From Bacillota bacterium (GTDB taxonomy: Bacteria; Bacillota; Clostridia; Clostridiales; Clostridiaceae), in assembly GCA_030706015.1 (NCBI GenBank), contig JAUZPI010000012.1, positions 8,727 to 72,726 of the forward strand: 64,000 nt of DNA, read 5' to 3'. This document shows positions 42,287 through 52,328 of this stretch, piece by piece (the first letter of the stretch is position 1; every line of letters starts with the position of its first letter). Both the position numbers and the translations under genes were made by a program. A model generated the notes under the pieces. That model did no database searches, was not told the origin of the DNA, and was given only the letters and a program-made list of their open reading frames with translations.

Positions 42287-43753
42287 GTGACATCTGCACT
42301 AATAACTGCTATTTATTTAATAAATTTTATATCTATTTTGACGACGGTATATGTAGAAAGAAAAAAGCCAGTCACGGCTGTGGTTTGGATACTGGTGTTG
42401 ACGTTTATACCTATCATAGGATTTATTCTGTACTTCATATTTGGACGAAATCTAAGACCAAATCAGAAAAAGGTCTTTAGATTAAAGAAAATTTATGACG
42501 AGTTTTATAGTGAACATTTTTACAATGAAAAAAAAATATATTCTCATAATAATGACATATTTAATGATGAAGTTATAAACTCCTACAAAGACATCATTGA
42601 AATGAACATAGCCTCTAGTAAGAGTTTATACTCACAAGATAATGAGATAGAAATATTTACAAATGGACCTGATAAATTTGATTCGCTTCTAAAGGACATA
42701 GAAAACGCTGTTAATAGTATACATATGCTCTACTATATTATAAACGATGATAATATAGGTAATAGAATTGTAAATTTACTCACCAAGAAAGCTAAAGAAG
42801 GAGTAATGGTTCGCCTACTTTATGATCAGGTTGGCAGTTTATTTACACCATCCAAGATGTTTAAGGATTTAATAAAAGCTGGCGGCAAGGTGCATAGGTT
42901 TTTCCCTCTCAAATTTGGAACTTATCTTAGCATTAATTATAGAAATCATCGAAAAATAGTAGTGATTGATGGCAAAATAGGTTATACAGGAGGGATTAAT
43001 ATTGGAGATGAGTATCTGGGCTCAAACAAAAAATTATCCCCTTGGAGAGATACTCACCTAAGAATAATAGGTACTTCGGTACTTTCTCTTCAGGAAAGAT
43101 TCTTAATGGATTGGTATTACGCTTCTGGAGAAAAGATAGATACACTTACTGATTTGGCAGCTATGAAGAAGCTATTTCCTATTAGTGAATCAAAAGGTAA
43201 TAAAGGTAATATTGGTATGCAAATAGTTTCCAGTGGTCCGGACTCAGCCAGGGAACAAATAAAGCGTGGGTATATGAAAATGGTTAGTTCAGCAAAAGAA
43301 AAATTATATATAGAAACCCCCTACTTTATTCCTGACGACTCCTTTCTTGAAGTATTACAGATATCCGCAGCTTGTGGAGTTGATGTTAGAGTTATACTAC
43401 CCTCTATAGCAGATTATAAATTTGTCCATAGGGCGACTACCTCATATATTAAGGATTTAATGGATTACGGAATTAAGGTGTATTTTTATCCAGGATTTAT
43501 TCATGCCAAAATGATGGTGGTTGATGGAAAAATAACCTCTATAGGGTCAGCTAACTTTGATATTAGAAGCTTTATGCTTGATTTTGAACTTAATGCGTTC
43601 ATATATGATACAAAATTCTCATCAAAATGCAATGAAATATTTGAAAATGATATGAAAATAAGTACACTAGTTACTAAGGATTGGTATAGATCAAGAGGTT
43701 TACTAATTAAATTCGAAGAAGGTTTAAGCAGACTTTTTTCTCCCCTGCTATAA
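42287..43753 (+). CDS. cls: Cardiolipin synthase
   Basis: Makes cardiolipin from phosphatidylglycerol at the membrane. Two N-terminal TMs (about 3-22 and 33-53), then two phospholipase D domains with HKD motifs: NHRKIVVIDGKIGYTGG and HAKMMVVDGKITSIGSANFD. The 488-aa length is normal. GTG start 9 nt after AAGGGGG. The small gene at 43778 follows 24 nt downstream and may share the transcript. Confidence 0.94.
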   Translation: MTSALITAIYLINFISILTTVYVERKKPVTAVVWILVLTFIPIIGFILYFIFGRNLRPNQKKVFRLKKIYDEFYSEHFYNEKKIYSHNNDIFNDEVINSYKDIIEMNIASSKSLYSQDNEIEIFTNGPDKFDSLLKDIENAVNSIHMLYYIINDDNIGNRIVNLLTKKAKEGVMVRLLYDQVGSLFTPSKMFKDLIKAGGKVHRFFPLKFGTYLSINYRNHRKIVVIDGKIGYTGGINIGDEYLGSNKKLSPWRDTHLRIIGTSVLSLQERFLMDWYYASGEKIDTLTDLAAMKKLFPISESKGNKGNIGMQIVSSGPDSAREQIKRGYMKMVSSAKEKLYIETPYFIPDDSFLEVLQISAACGVDVRVILPSIADYKFVHRATTSYIKDLMDYGIKVYFYPGFIHAKMMVVDGKITSIGSANFDIRSFMLDFELNAFIYDTKFSSKCNEIFENDMKISTLVTKDWYRSRGLLIKFEEGLSRLFSPLL

Positions 43754-43777
43754 AAATAACATTTAACGGAGGATTTT

Positions 43778-44038
43778 ATGAGTATAAAGAGTGTAACAAT
43801 TCATGTGGATTATCGATTAGACTCAGCCAGACTTATCATCCCTACTAAAATTTATCTAAGAGATGAAGAAGGATTAACCATATATAATGTACATAGAATA
43901 ATTAGACGTGATAACGAACGAATAGATGGAGTATTGGTTACTACTTTCACCTGTGAAATTGAAGGTGAAGATATAAAGCAACTATGTGATGTTAGATATA
44001 TGCAAGACTCTAAGGAATGGCGACTTTTAAGAATATAA
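43778..44038 (+). CDS. Small protein of unknown function, 86 aa
   Basis: Not recognised. MSIKSVTIHVDYRLDSARLIIPTKIYL begins a strand-rich fold, followed by IYNVHRIIRRD, VTTFTCEIEG and RYMQDSKEWRLLRI; the alternation of strands and Trp-Arg tail suits a small cytosolic beta-rich domain. ACGGAGG precedes the ATG. It follows the cardiolipin synthase gene by 24 nt. Confidence 0.7.
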   Translation: MSIKSVTIHVDYRLDSARLIIPTKIYLRDEEGLTIYNVHRIIRRDNERIDGVLVTTFTCEIEGEDIKQLCDVRYMQDSKEWRLLRI

Positions 44039-44182
44039 TATGTCTTATTTGCCACTCATGGTTTACAAAGGAACAATTTATAAATATAATTGAATTTATA
44101 CAGGTAAATTTTTATGAGTATTTTACCTAAAATTAAAAAATCTATTAAAGAAACATATAATAAATGAAAAGGAGAATTAAGT

Positions 44183-45964
44183 ATGGCTAAGAAAAAAGCC
44201 AATAGCATAATTTTAGAGCGAGGAAAATTGTTTGCAATCTATATTTTAATCAATCTATTTTTCATTGTGCTGGTTGGAAGATTGTATTTTGTTATGGTTG
44301 CTGATGGAAAGGAACTTAAAGAAAAAGCTGCAAAACAGTGGACTAATGATACTGAGATTAAAGCTACAAGAGGTTCTATTTTAGATAGAAATGGTAATAA
44401 ATTAGCTATAAATGGAGATGTTTATAGGATTGATTTAGATCTAAAAACACTTAAGGAAACTCTTGAGACTAAAAAGTGGACAATCGATGATCTATCTACT
44501 AAATTAGCTGCCATTCTTAATATGGATGAAAGCCAAGTAAAAGGTATATTAAATTTAAAAGGAAAAAATGGTTTGCCTTTACTTTCTGCTACATTGAAAA
44601 GAGGTGTAGACAAAGATGCAACTGATAAGATTAAAACTTTAAGTTTGAGAGGTATCATAATTTCGTCAGATACAAAAAGGTACTATGTAAATGGTGATTT
44701 TTTATCCCAGGTACTTGGACGAACCAATGATTTAGGAGTAGGAATATCTGGAGTGGAAAAGAACTACAATTCGGTACTAGCTGGCAAAGATGGAGCCAAA
44801 GTAAATGAAAAAGATTCTAAAGGTAACATGCTGCCATATGATGATTCTGAATATACAGCACCTGTAAATGGAAAAGATGTAGTGTTAACAATTGATGGTA
44901 ATATACAAACTTATGTTGAAAAAGCTGCAGAACAGGCTCTTAAGGATAATAAAGCCAAGTCGGTTACTATTACTGTTATGAATCCTAAAAATGGAGAGAT
45001 ATTAGCAATGACAAGTAAGCCTGATTTAGACCCTAATGCTCCAATTACATTAAGTGGACAAGAACTGCAGGATGCAATGGAGAATAAAGCTGTTGAATGG
45101 ACCTTTGAACCTGGTTCTATTTTTAAGGCTATTACTGCTGAAACAGCTTTAGAGGAAGGCACACAGAAAGAGACTGATACATTCGTATGTAATGGAAGCT
45201 ATAAAGTTGCTGGCAAGACTATAAATTGTTGGGAAACAAGTGGACATGGTACGGAAACTTTTGTAGATATATTAAAAAATTCATGCAATGTTGGTTTTAT
45301 GCAGGTTGGTTTAAAATTAGGAAAAGACAATTTATATAAACATATCAATATTGATAAATTTGGTGAAAAAACAGGAATTGATTTGCCAGGTGAATCTCCA
45401 GGTATATTAAAACCCATTGATAAAGTTGGGCCGGTAGATTTGGCTACTATATCTTTTGGCCAAGCTATTGCAACTACTCAAGTACAATATTTAGCTGCAT
45501 TTAATGCAATAGCTAACGGAGGAGATTGGATACGTCCCCATGTAATGAAGGAAATAGCTCATGAAGATGAAAATAATAAACTTGTGATTGAAGACAAGTA
45601 TTCTAATTATGGTAAGACAAAGATTATGGATCCCAATGTGGTATCAACATTAAGGGGGTATTTGGAACAAGTTGTTTCAAAAGGCGTAGGTATAAATGCT
45701 CATATTGATGGTTATGATATAGCCGGTAAAACCGGTACAGCTCAGTGGGCTGACCCTGCTACGGGAGGGTATTCTCCAGGAAAATATGTATCTTCCTTTG
45801 CAGGAATGGCACCTTATGAGGATCCTAAGATAACAATGTTAATTTCCATTAATCAGCCGGATCCATCTAAATATTATGCTGGTCAAACTGCTGCGCCAGT
45901 GGCGAAGCAGTTATTTGAACAAATAATTCCATATATAACTACTCAAAATGTTTTGGATAAGTAA
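44183..45964 (+). CDS. Class B penicillin-binding protein (PBP2/FtsI/SpoVD type)
   Basis: A 593-aa DD-transpeptidase for peptidoglycan. N-terminal cytosolic tail and one TM (about 14-36), dimerisation domain beginning RGSILDRNGNKLA, then the transpeptidase domain with SxxK in EPGSIFKAI, SxN in KNSCNVGFM and KTG in AGKTGTAQ. No PASTA repeats at the C-terminus, so it differs from SpoVD. It is not in a division-cell-wall cluster, which suggests an accessory or sporulation-stage role. AAAAGGAG precedes the ATG. Confidence 0.93.
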   Translation: MAKKKANSIILERGKLFAIYILINLFFIVLVGRLYFVMVADGKELKEKAAKQWTNDTEIKATRGSILDRNGNKLAINGDVYRIDLDLKTLKETLETKKWTIDDLSTKLAAILNMDESQVKGILNLKGKNGLPLLSATLKRGVDKDATDKIKTLSLRGIIISSDTKRYYVNGDFLSQVLGRTNDLGVGISGVEKNYNSVLAGKDGAKVNEKDSKGNMLPYDDSEYTAPVNGKDVVLTIDGNIQTYVEKAAEQALKDNKAKSVTITVMNPKNGEILAMTSKPDLDPNAPITLSGQELQDAMENKAVEWTFEPGSIFKAITAETALEEGTQKETDTFVCNGSYKVAGKTINCWETSGHGTETFVDILKNSCNVGFMQVGLKLGKDNLYKHINIDKFGEKTGIDLPGESPGILKPIDKVGPVDLATISFGQAIATTQVQYLAAFNAIANGGDWIRPHVMKEIAHEDENNKLVIEDKYSNYGKTKIMDPNVVSTLRGYLEQVVSKGVGINAHIDGYDIAGKTGTAQWADPATGGYSPGKYVSSFAGMAPYEDPKITMLISINQPDPSKYYAGQTAAPVAKQLFEQIIPYITTQNVLDK

Positions 45965-45986
45965 ACTATTTAACGAATAAAATAGA

Positions 45987-46024
45987 CAACAGGCCCTGCA
46001 GTCACTAGGCTGCAGGGCTTGTTG
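45987..46024. terminator. Bidirectional intrinsic terminator
   Basis: Arms CAACAGGCCCTGCAG / CTGCAGGGCTTGTTG (one G-T step) with an 8-nt loop, between the convergent PBP and chemoreceptor genes. Confidence 0.85.
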
Positions 46025-48121
46025 TTAAATTTGAAATTCCTTTATTACGCTTTCCAAGGTGTCTACTAATTTGTTTAAATTATCGCTGCTTTCAAAAATT
46101 GCCTTGATTATCTCGGTTTGACTTTCAAGTGAAGCTGCCACTTCTTGTGAAGCTGCTGCGGATTCTTCTGTTATAGCAGACATTTCTTCTATATCCCTGA
46201 CAACTTCATTTTTATTTTCTCCAATTTTACTAATGCTTGTTATTAACTGTTCTATTTGAATAGAAGTTCTACTTATTGCTTCATTTATTACATTAAATGA
46301 GGCATCAGTAATGGCTAAAGCTTCATTGGATGAAGAAATAATAGTATTTGAATTATCAATTTTATTTTTAGCATTACCAATGTCTACTTGAATTTCGTGG
46401 ATAATATCCTCTATGTCCTTGGTAGAAATTGAAGTTTGCTCTGAGAGCTTTCTTATTTCCTCTGCTACCACCGCAAAACCTTTTCCGTGCTCTCCTGCTC
46501 TAGCAGCCTCTATTGCTGCATTTAATGCTAACAGATTAGTCTGTTCTGCAATATATTTAATAGTACTAATTATCTCCCCAATAGAGCCTGATTTACTTGC
46601 GAGCAAGTCGATATTAGAGGTAACCTCTTGAGAAATACTATTATTCTGTTTAAATTGATCATGCAATTTTTCTATGGATATTATGGCTTTTTTATTCAAT
46701 TCATTTGTTTCATTTAAAGTTTCCTTCACAAAATTAGAACTATTAGTTACTATATCAAGTTCATTCGCTAGGTTTAAAAGACTTGACATTCCTTCTTGTG
46801 TTAATGCAGCCTGCTGTGATGAACGTTTAGCTAATTCATCCGTTGCTCTTGAAATTTCATTTATTGATTTTGAAGCTTCATTTGTAGCTGATAATAATGC
46901 ATTTGCACTGTTTGATGTTGCTTCGGCATCTTCTATTAATTCTTTTACTATATTTCTTAGCAAGGATCTCATATTAGTGATAGATCTAACCATCATTCCA
47001 GTTTCATCTTTATTATTCATAATAGCATCAAAGGATTTATCATCTTCGATGTTTAATTTCGATGTTTTATCTATAAGTATAGTTGCTTTTTTAATTGGAT
47101 TAGCTATGAGTTTGCTAATGATTTCAGCAAAAATTACTGCTACTATAATTCCTAATATTATCATTAGACATGCTACCAAAGTGAGATGAGAAATTTGTGA
47201 CATCACTTCACTTTGAGGTACATCTATCAAGTATGTAAAACCGTTAGCTAAATGTGAATAAGCAATAATTTTATTTGAACCTTTATAAGCATATTCATCG
47301 ATACCTGATTTATTAGCTGATAATTTATTAGCAGTATTTTTAAATACTCCATTCTGCGTTGAAGCAAAATTTTCTCCCTGCTTGATAGTTGGATGAATTA
47401 GCACATGGTTGTCTTTATTTAATAATACTGCATAGCCAGTGCTGTATACCTTCGTCCCACTAACAATGTTCTTAAAATAATTAAAATTAATATCCATACC
47501 TGTAACACCTATTAAGGTATCGCCTTGGTATATTGGTACCACGTAGGATATCATGGATATTTTAAGATCTGGATCCACATAAGGCTCAAGCCAAAGAGCT
47601 TTATGTTCTTTTATAGGTTTATAATACCAATTCATATCTTCGTTTTGAGGATTAAACTGAGACATATCGCCTAAAGGCTGCATCTCAAACTTTTTGTCGT
47701 CATTTTTAGTTGCATACCAAGCTCCATGTACTCCGCCGGTTATATCTGGGTTCATATAAAAATAAACACTCATATCTCCTTGGGTTCTTACGCCAAAGCT
47801 CTTAACAACTGTTTGTATACTTTGTTCATAATTGTTTATATAATTACTATCCTTTTCAGCCAATTCCTTATTAAAAGATGATGAAAGTGTATCTGCCAGA
47901 TCATCTACTGAGCTTTCCACATTTAGCATGGTAACATTAAATTCGCTGGCTTTATTTTGTGCAGTTAATAATAAATTTTCCTTAGATTGTTTTTCAACGA
48001 TAGCTCTGCTGTCAATTATACTTACCCCGCCTACCAGTAATGCCACCAGCATTGAGCAGCCAACAATTGTAGCTATAATTTTAAAACTAATACCACCTTT
48101 AATTACCGATTTTTGCTTCAC
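46025..48121 (-). CDS. Methyl-accepting chemotaxis protein with dCache sensor
   Basis: A roughly 698-aa transmembrane receptor. TM1 (about 7-30), extracytoplasmic double-Cache sensor (about 35-320, including VPIYQGDTLIGVTGMDINF), TM2 (about 325-347), HAMP, then the signalling hairpin with the conserved tip IKYIAEQTNLLALNAAIEAARAGEHGKGFAVVAEEIRKL in the middle. The frame is open to 48151, but GGGGGA lies 6 nt before a GTG at 48121 (VKQKSVIKGG), the likely start. Ligand unknown; family members often bind amino acids or carboxylates. Confidence 0.92.
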   Translation of the reverse strand: MKQKSVIKGGISFKIIATIVGCSMLVALLVGGVSIIDSRAIVEKQSKENLLLTAQNKASEFNVTMLNVESSVDDLADTLSSSFNKELAEKDSNYINNYEQSIQTVVKSFGVRTQGDMSVYFYMNPDITGGVHGAWYATKNDDKKFEMQPLGDMSQFNPQNEDMNWYYKPIKEHKALWLEPYVDPDLKISMISYVVPIYQGDTLIGVTGMDINFNYFKNIVSGTKVYSTGYAVLLNKDNHVLIHPTIKQGENFASTQNGVFKNTANKLSANKSGIDEYAYKGSNKIIAYSHLANGFTYLIDVPQSEVMSQISHLTLVACLMIILGIIVAVIFAEIISKLIANPIKKATILIDKTSKLNIEDDKSFDAIMNNKDETGMMVRSITNMRSLLRNIVKELIEDAEATSNSANALLSATNEASKSINEISRATDELAKRSSQQAALTQEGMSSLLNLANELDIVTNSSNFVKETLNETNELNKKAIISIEKLHDQFKQNNSISQEVTSNIDLLASKSGSIGEIISTIKYIAEQTNLLALNAAIEAARAGEHGKGFAVVAEEIRKLSEQTSISTKDIEDIIHEIQVDIGNAKNKIDNSNTIISSSNEALAITDASFNVINEAISRTSIQIEQLITSISKIGENKNEVVRDIEEMSAITEESAAASQEVAASLESQTEIIKAIFESSDNLNKLVDTLESVIKEFQI

Positions 48122-48151
48122 AATCACTCCCCCTATTAAAATTAACATCAA

Positions 48152-48694
48152 ATTTGAGAAAATTTAGTTTAAAATAAGGCGTAACAAAAAACCAATATAA
48201 ATTAAAAATCTTTTATTTAAAAGACTGATAAATTTATATTGGTTGCAAGCAATATAAATTGCATAGTTCATTAGCACATTTGTTATGAACTTATATTAAT
48301 TTCCAATACTAAATTATTAATAATTATATCATTAAAATTCATTTATTGAAAGATGTGATTTATATATTAAATAAATATTATCTAGTTCAGCCAATTATAC
48401 ATATTTTTTTATATAAATTCTTGTGGTGAATAAGCTTCTTTTTGTTCATAATGCATAATAACATCAAACATCGCATTGGCATTTGATTATGAAATATCAC
48501 TACTAAAAAATAAAAGTCCTAAAGTATGAAACTATTCTTCACACATATATCTATAAGAAGTTAATTTCATGGTAAAGAATATGCACTTATATCGTATACC
48601 ATCTCAATTGCTAGCATATATTTATCTGAGAATTCTATAAGTATACTTTTAAGATTGTTAATTTTATGCATAAAAAGAATTTAGGGAGGTTTTT
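48152..48694. other. Divergent intergenic region
   Basis: 543 bp between the chemoreceptor (minus) and korA (plus). It holds a perfect 14-bp inverted repeat at 48190-48244 (AACCAATATAAATT / AATTTATATTGGTT, 27-nt loop) in the chemoreceptor leader, and a further CAATATAAATT copy at 48250. Nothing else recognised. Confidence 0.45.
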
Positions 48695-50371
48695 ATGAAA
48701 TATAACATTCTAATCGGTGGTGCCGCAGGGCAAGGGATGGATACCTTGAGCGTGTTAATTGAAAAAATATTAAAACGCAAAGGATATTTCATTCATTCTT
48801 CTAAAGATTATATGTCTAGAATTCGTGGAGGACATAATTTTATTCAGATTAGATTTGGTGTAGAGCCAATTTATTCTCATTGTCCTGACGTGGATGTTAT
48901 TATTGCACTAGATAATAACACTGTTGAAACCCACATAGAAAGACTTGCTAGCGAAGGTGTAATATTATGTGATGAATCAGTTAAAGTACAGGATAAAAGA
49001 GCTATAAAAATTCCAATGGCTAAGTTCGCCAAGGAGGTCAATAATCTTAAAGCTGTTGGCTCTGTAGCTGTAGGTTCCCTACTTAAGCTTTTCGGTGAAT
49101 CTTTAGATATTGTGGAAGAAGTGTTTAGTAATAAATTTAAGAAAGCTATTGCTCAATCAAATTTTGAGGCTTTAAAAAAGGGGTATGGATTTGTAGAAAA
49201 GAAGTTTCAACTTTATAAACCTGGTAAAGACAATAACTTATTACTTAATTGCAATGATGCAATTGCGCTTGGAGCTTTAGCTGGAGGTGTAGGTTTTTAT
49301 GCAGGCTACCCAATGACGCCTGCCACCAGCATTATGACTCAGCTTTCTATGAGACAGGAGGATGCTAAAATTATTGTTGAGCAAGTAGAAGATGAAATAT
49401 CTGCTATAAATATGGTTCTTGGCGCATCCTATGCAGGTGTTAGAGCTATGACTGGAACCTCTGGCGGTGGTTATGCATTGATGGTTGAAGCAATGAGTCT
49501 CCAAGGTATAACGGAAATTCCCATAGTAGTGGTTGATTCTCAAAGACCAGGACCAGCTACTGGACTTCCTACTCGAACAGAACAAGGAGATTTGGATTTT
49601 GTATTATTTTCAGGTCATGGAGAATATCCTAAAATGGTAATAGCAGTTAGAAATCCTGAAGATGCTTTTTATCAAACAGCTAGAGCACTTAATATTGCTG
49701 ATAAATATCAAACACAGGTCATTATACTTACAGATGAATACTTAGCAGACGCAACTCAAACAGTTCCTATTGTTGACTTTTCCAAGGTTACTATTGAAAG
49801 GTATATTGCCAGTAAAGATGACCTAGCAAATGAAAAATATAAGAGATATAAGACAACTCAGGATGGTGTTTCGCCTAGAATTATTCCAGGAAAAATTGAG
49901 GATGAAATAGTTCTTATTGATAGCGATGAACATAATGAATATGGCCATATTACAGAATCTGCAGATGTACGTGAAGTAATGATGGATAAACGCATGAAAA
50001 AACTTAACGGAATTGCCTCAGAAATTCAGGAACCGGAGTATTTTGGAGTTGATGTTCCAGAAATTCTTCTTATTGGTTGGGGGTCAATGTACGGTCCAAT
50101 AAGAGAAGCGATTGACCTTCTACAAAAAGATAGTGTCTCTATTGGAGCACTTGTTTTCGGAGATATTTATCCCCTTCCCACAAAACTTTTAAAGAAATAT
50201 GCATCAATTGCTGAAAAATTAGTGAATGTAGAAATGAATTATAATGGACAGCTAGCAAGATTAATTACACAAGAAACTGGTATTTTTATGAATCAAAGTA
50301 TTTTGAATTATAATGGAAGACAGATGTGTGCTCACACAGTTTATACAAGAGTGAAAAAGGAGTTGATGTAG
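48695..50371 (+). CDS. korA: 2-oxoacid:ferredoxin oxidoreductase, fused gamma-alpha subunit
   Basis: Oxidises a 2-oxoacid to its acyl-CoA, reducing ferredoxin. The 558-aa chain joins the gamma domain (about 1-180, IGGAAGQGMDTLS ... RIRGGHNF) and the alpha domain (about 190-558, FYAGYPMTPATSIMTQL, GTSGGGYALMVEAMSL, QRPGPATGLPTRTEQGDL). This gamma-alpha fusion with a separate beta gene is typical of 2-oxoglutarate or branched-chain 2-oxoacid enzymes (KorA/VorA-like); the substrate is not certain. GGGAGG precedes the ATG. korB starts at the very next base. Confidence 0.9.
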   Translation: MKYNILIGGAAGQGMDTLSVLIEKILKRKGYFIHSSKDYMSRIRGGHNFIQIRFGVEPIYSHCPDVDVIIALDNNTVETHIERLASEGVILCDESVKVQDKRAIKIPMAKFAKEVNNLKAVGSVAVGSLLKLFGESLDIVEEVFSNKFKKAIAQSNFEALKKGYGFVEKKFQLYKPGKDNNLLLNCNDAIALGALAGGVGFYAGYPMTPATSIMTQLSMRQEDAKIIVEQVEDEISAINMVLGASYAGVRAMTGTSGGGYALMVEAMSLQGITEIPIVVVDSQRPGPATGLPTRTEQGDLDFVLFSGHGEYPKMVIAVRNPEDAFYQTARALNIADKYQTQVIILTDEYLADATQTVPIVDFSKVTIERYIASKDDLANEKYKRYKTTQDGVSPRIIPGKIEDEIVLIDSDEHNEYGHITESADVREVMMDKRMKKLNGIASEIQEPEYFGVDVPEILLIGWGSMYGPIREAIDLLQKDSVSIGALVFGDIYPLPTKLLKKYASIAEKLVNVEMNYNGQLARLITQETGIFMNQSILNYNGRQMCAHTVYTRVKKELM

Positions 50372-51232
50372 ATGTTAGATATAGATATTTATGTCTCTAA
50401 GGATGAAATGGCTTGGTGCCCTGGCTGCGGAAACTATAGTATTTTGCCTGCAATTAAGCAAGCCTTAGCTGAACTAGAATTAAAACCTCAAGAAGTAGTT
50501 ATTGTCTCTGGCATAGGTCAGGCAGCTAAAACTCCACATTATATAAATACAAATGGTTTCAATGGTCTTCATGGTAGAGCTGTGCCTCCTGCGCAAGGTA
50601 TAAAAATAGCAAATAAAGATTTAAAAGTAATAATTCACTCAGGTGATGGTGACAGCTACGGTGAAGGCGGCAATCATCTTATACATGGAATAAGACGAAA
50701 TATAGATATTACTCATGTTGTTCATGAAAATCAAATTTATGGTTTAACTAAAGGTCAAGGGTCACCTACAACTGCCAGAGGACAAAAAACTTCCATGCAA
50801 TTTGATGGCAATAGAACAGACGCCCTTCAACCGCTGCTCTTGGCAATTGCTGCAGGCTGTGGTTTTGTTGCACGATCCTTTTCAGGGGATAAAACACATT
50901 TAGTAAATACTTTAAAGGAAGCAATTAATTATAAAGGATACTCTTTGGTAGATGTTCTACAGCCATGTGTTGTTTTCAATCATGTAAATACCTTTAAATG
51001 GTATAAAGATAGAGTTTACTATTTGGACTCCACCTATGATGCTTCAAATAAAATAGAAGCCATGAAAAAAGCTATAGAATGGGGAGACGAAGGAATACCG
51101 TTGGGTATACTGTATCGTGAAAATAAAGAAGATTATTTGGATAGGATTAGTTATATAAAAAATGAAGGTTCCCTTGTAGATAGGCAGTGGAAACCTAAAA
51201 ATGCAGAAAAATATGTGGAAGACTTTAGATAG
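50372..51232 (+). CDS. korB: 2-oxoacid:ferredoxin oxidoreductase, beta subunit
   Basis: The thiamine-diphosphate and Fe-S subunit, 286 aa. WCPGCGNYSILPAI carries two cluster cysteines; HSGDGDSYGEGGNHLIHGIRRNIDITHVVHENQIYGLTKGQ holds the TPP-binding GDG...N motif across it, and a further Cys (QPCVVFNH) completes the [4Fe-4S] set. It begins one base after korA ends and is followed by a terminator, so the two form a complete enzyme operon. Substrate assignment as for korA. Confidence 0.92.
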   Translation: MLDIDIYVSKDEMAWCPGCGNYSILPAIKQALAELELKPQEVVIVSGIGQAAKTPHYINTNGFNGLHGRAVPPAQGIKIANKDLKVIIHSGDGDSYGEGGNHLIHGIRRNIDITHVVHENQIYGLTKGQGSPTTARGQKTSMQFDGNRTDALQPLLLAIAAGCGFVARSFSGDKTHLVNTLKEAINYKGYSLVDVLQPCVVFNHVNTFKWYKDRVYYLDSTYDASNKIEAMKKAIEWGDEGIPLGILYRENKEDYLDRISYIKNEGSLVDRQWKPKNAEKYVEDFR

Positions 51233-51266
51233 ATTCTATATAATGTGCTATGTATAAAATTAAATA

Positions 51267-51296
51267 GAGAAACGCCGAAAAAACCGGCGTTTCTCT
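51267..51296. terminator. Intrinsic terminator of korAB
   Basis: Perfect arms AGAGAAACGCCG / CGGCGTTTCTCT with a 6-nt loop. Confidence 0.85.
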
Positions 51297-51398
51297 ATGC
51301 AGTGGAGTTCTTCATGAAAAAAAGTTTACATATTTAGAGTACAACATTTATTTTTACAATCTATGAATTATTTACAAATATTCTGTGAATTATCAGAA

Positions 51399-51695
51399 TT
51401 ATGTAAGATATTTAATGATTATAGGAATAATTATTAAAAAGAAAGCTGAATTTGTTAGAAGTACTGCCAGTTCTATTTTAGCTCTGTAAGTTTTTCCTGA
51501 ATCATTGGATTTTTTAATTATTGAAACACATCTATAAATTCTATAGACGGAGGATAATATTATAGAGAAACAAAGCAATATTATCACAAGTTTTCTACTT
51601 CCGTATACAAATCCGTATACCATGTATCCTAATAAAATCAGACCCACTGCGCTTATAATTAAATTAACAAACTTACTAGTATTCATTATTAACAA
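51399..51695 (-). CDS. Small membrane protein, 98 aa
   Basis: Not recognised. Three hydrophobic segments at about 10-28, 33-49 and 75-95; the linker contains KKSNDSGKTYRAKIE. Probably an integral membrane protein of unknown role. The start (MLIMNTSK) has only a weak ribosome site; MNTSK is equally possible. Confidence 0.6.
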   Translation of the reverse strand: MLIMNTSKFVNLIISAVGLILLGYMVYGFVYGSRKLVIILLCFSIILSSVYRIYRCVSIIKKSNDSGKTYRAKIELAVLLTNSAFFLIIIPIIIKYLT

Positions 51696-51766
51696 TCACC
51701 AACTCAACTACATACTCTTCAACTCTAATTTAACCATTTTATGTGAGTGTTAGTCAATACGGCAGT

Positions 51767-52141
51767 TTATATTGCTTCTTTTTGCATAAATATTTGAGCG
51801 GATTGCTCTTCAGCAGCCTTAATAAGTTCTTTCAACTTTATTTTATTAACAGAGAATATATTAACGCCATCCTTAAATTCAGGGCTATCTAAATCGTAAA
51901 ATCTATCGATAATTTGTTCTCTAAATAATATTTCATAATAATCATTTTTTTTGGGGGTATCTTGCACACTTCTTATAGCTAGTATCTTCGATAGCTCAAT
52001 ACGGTTCTCTTCTGTTTCGGGTATGTACTCCTTGCCCAGAATAATCTGACCTATATGCTTTATTACTGATAATATGTAGTTAAAATTATATTCAATATAA
52101 AATTCTTTATTTCCGTAATCCCATGCTCTAATTCCTTGCAT
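51767..52141 (-). CDS. Soluble protein of unknown function, 124 aa
   Basis: Not recognised. MQGIRAWDYGNKEFYIEYNFNYILSVIKHIGQIIL opens a mixed alpha/beta protein, and the C-terminal half is charged and helical (KLKELIKAAEEQSAQIFMQKEAI). No motif, TM or signal. AAGGGG precedes the ATG. It stands alone. Confidence 0.6.
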   Translation of the reverse strand: MQGIRAWDYGNKEFYIEYNFNYILSVIKHIGQIILGKEYIPETEENRIELSKILAIRSVQDTPKKNDYYEILFREQIIDRFYDLDSPEFKDGVNIFSVNKIKLKELIKAAEEQSAQIFMQKEAI

Positions 52142-52328
52142 ATTTACATCCCCTTGTTTTGTAATTTATTTAATCATATTATACTATATATTAAATATAA
52201 TTTCTTTAAGTTCATTATAAGTTAACAAATTTTTCAATGTGTGTTATCATATTCTTCTATTTGCTTACAGAGCATGTAATATATTGTTTCACATTTAAAT
52301 TCAACATACTATTATGACTTATAAATCC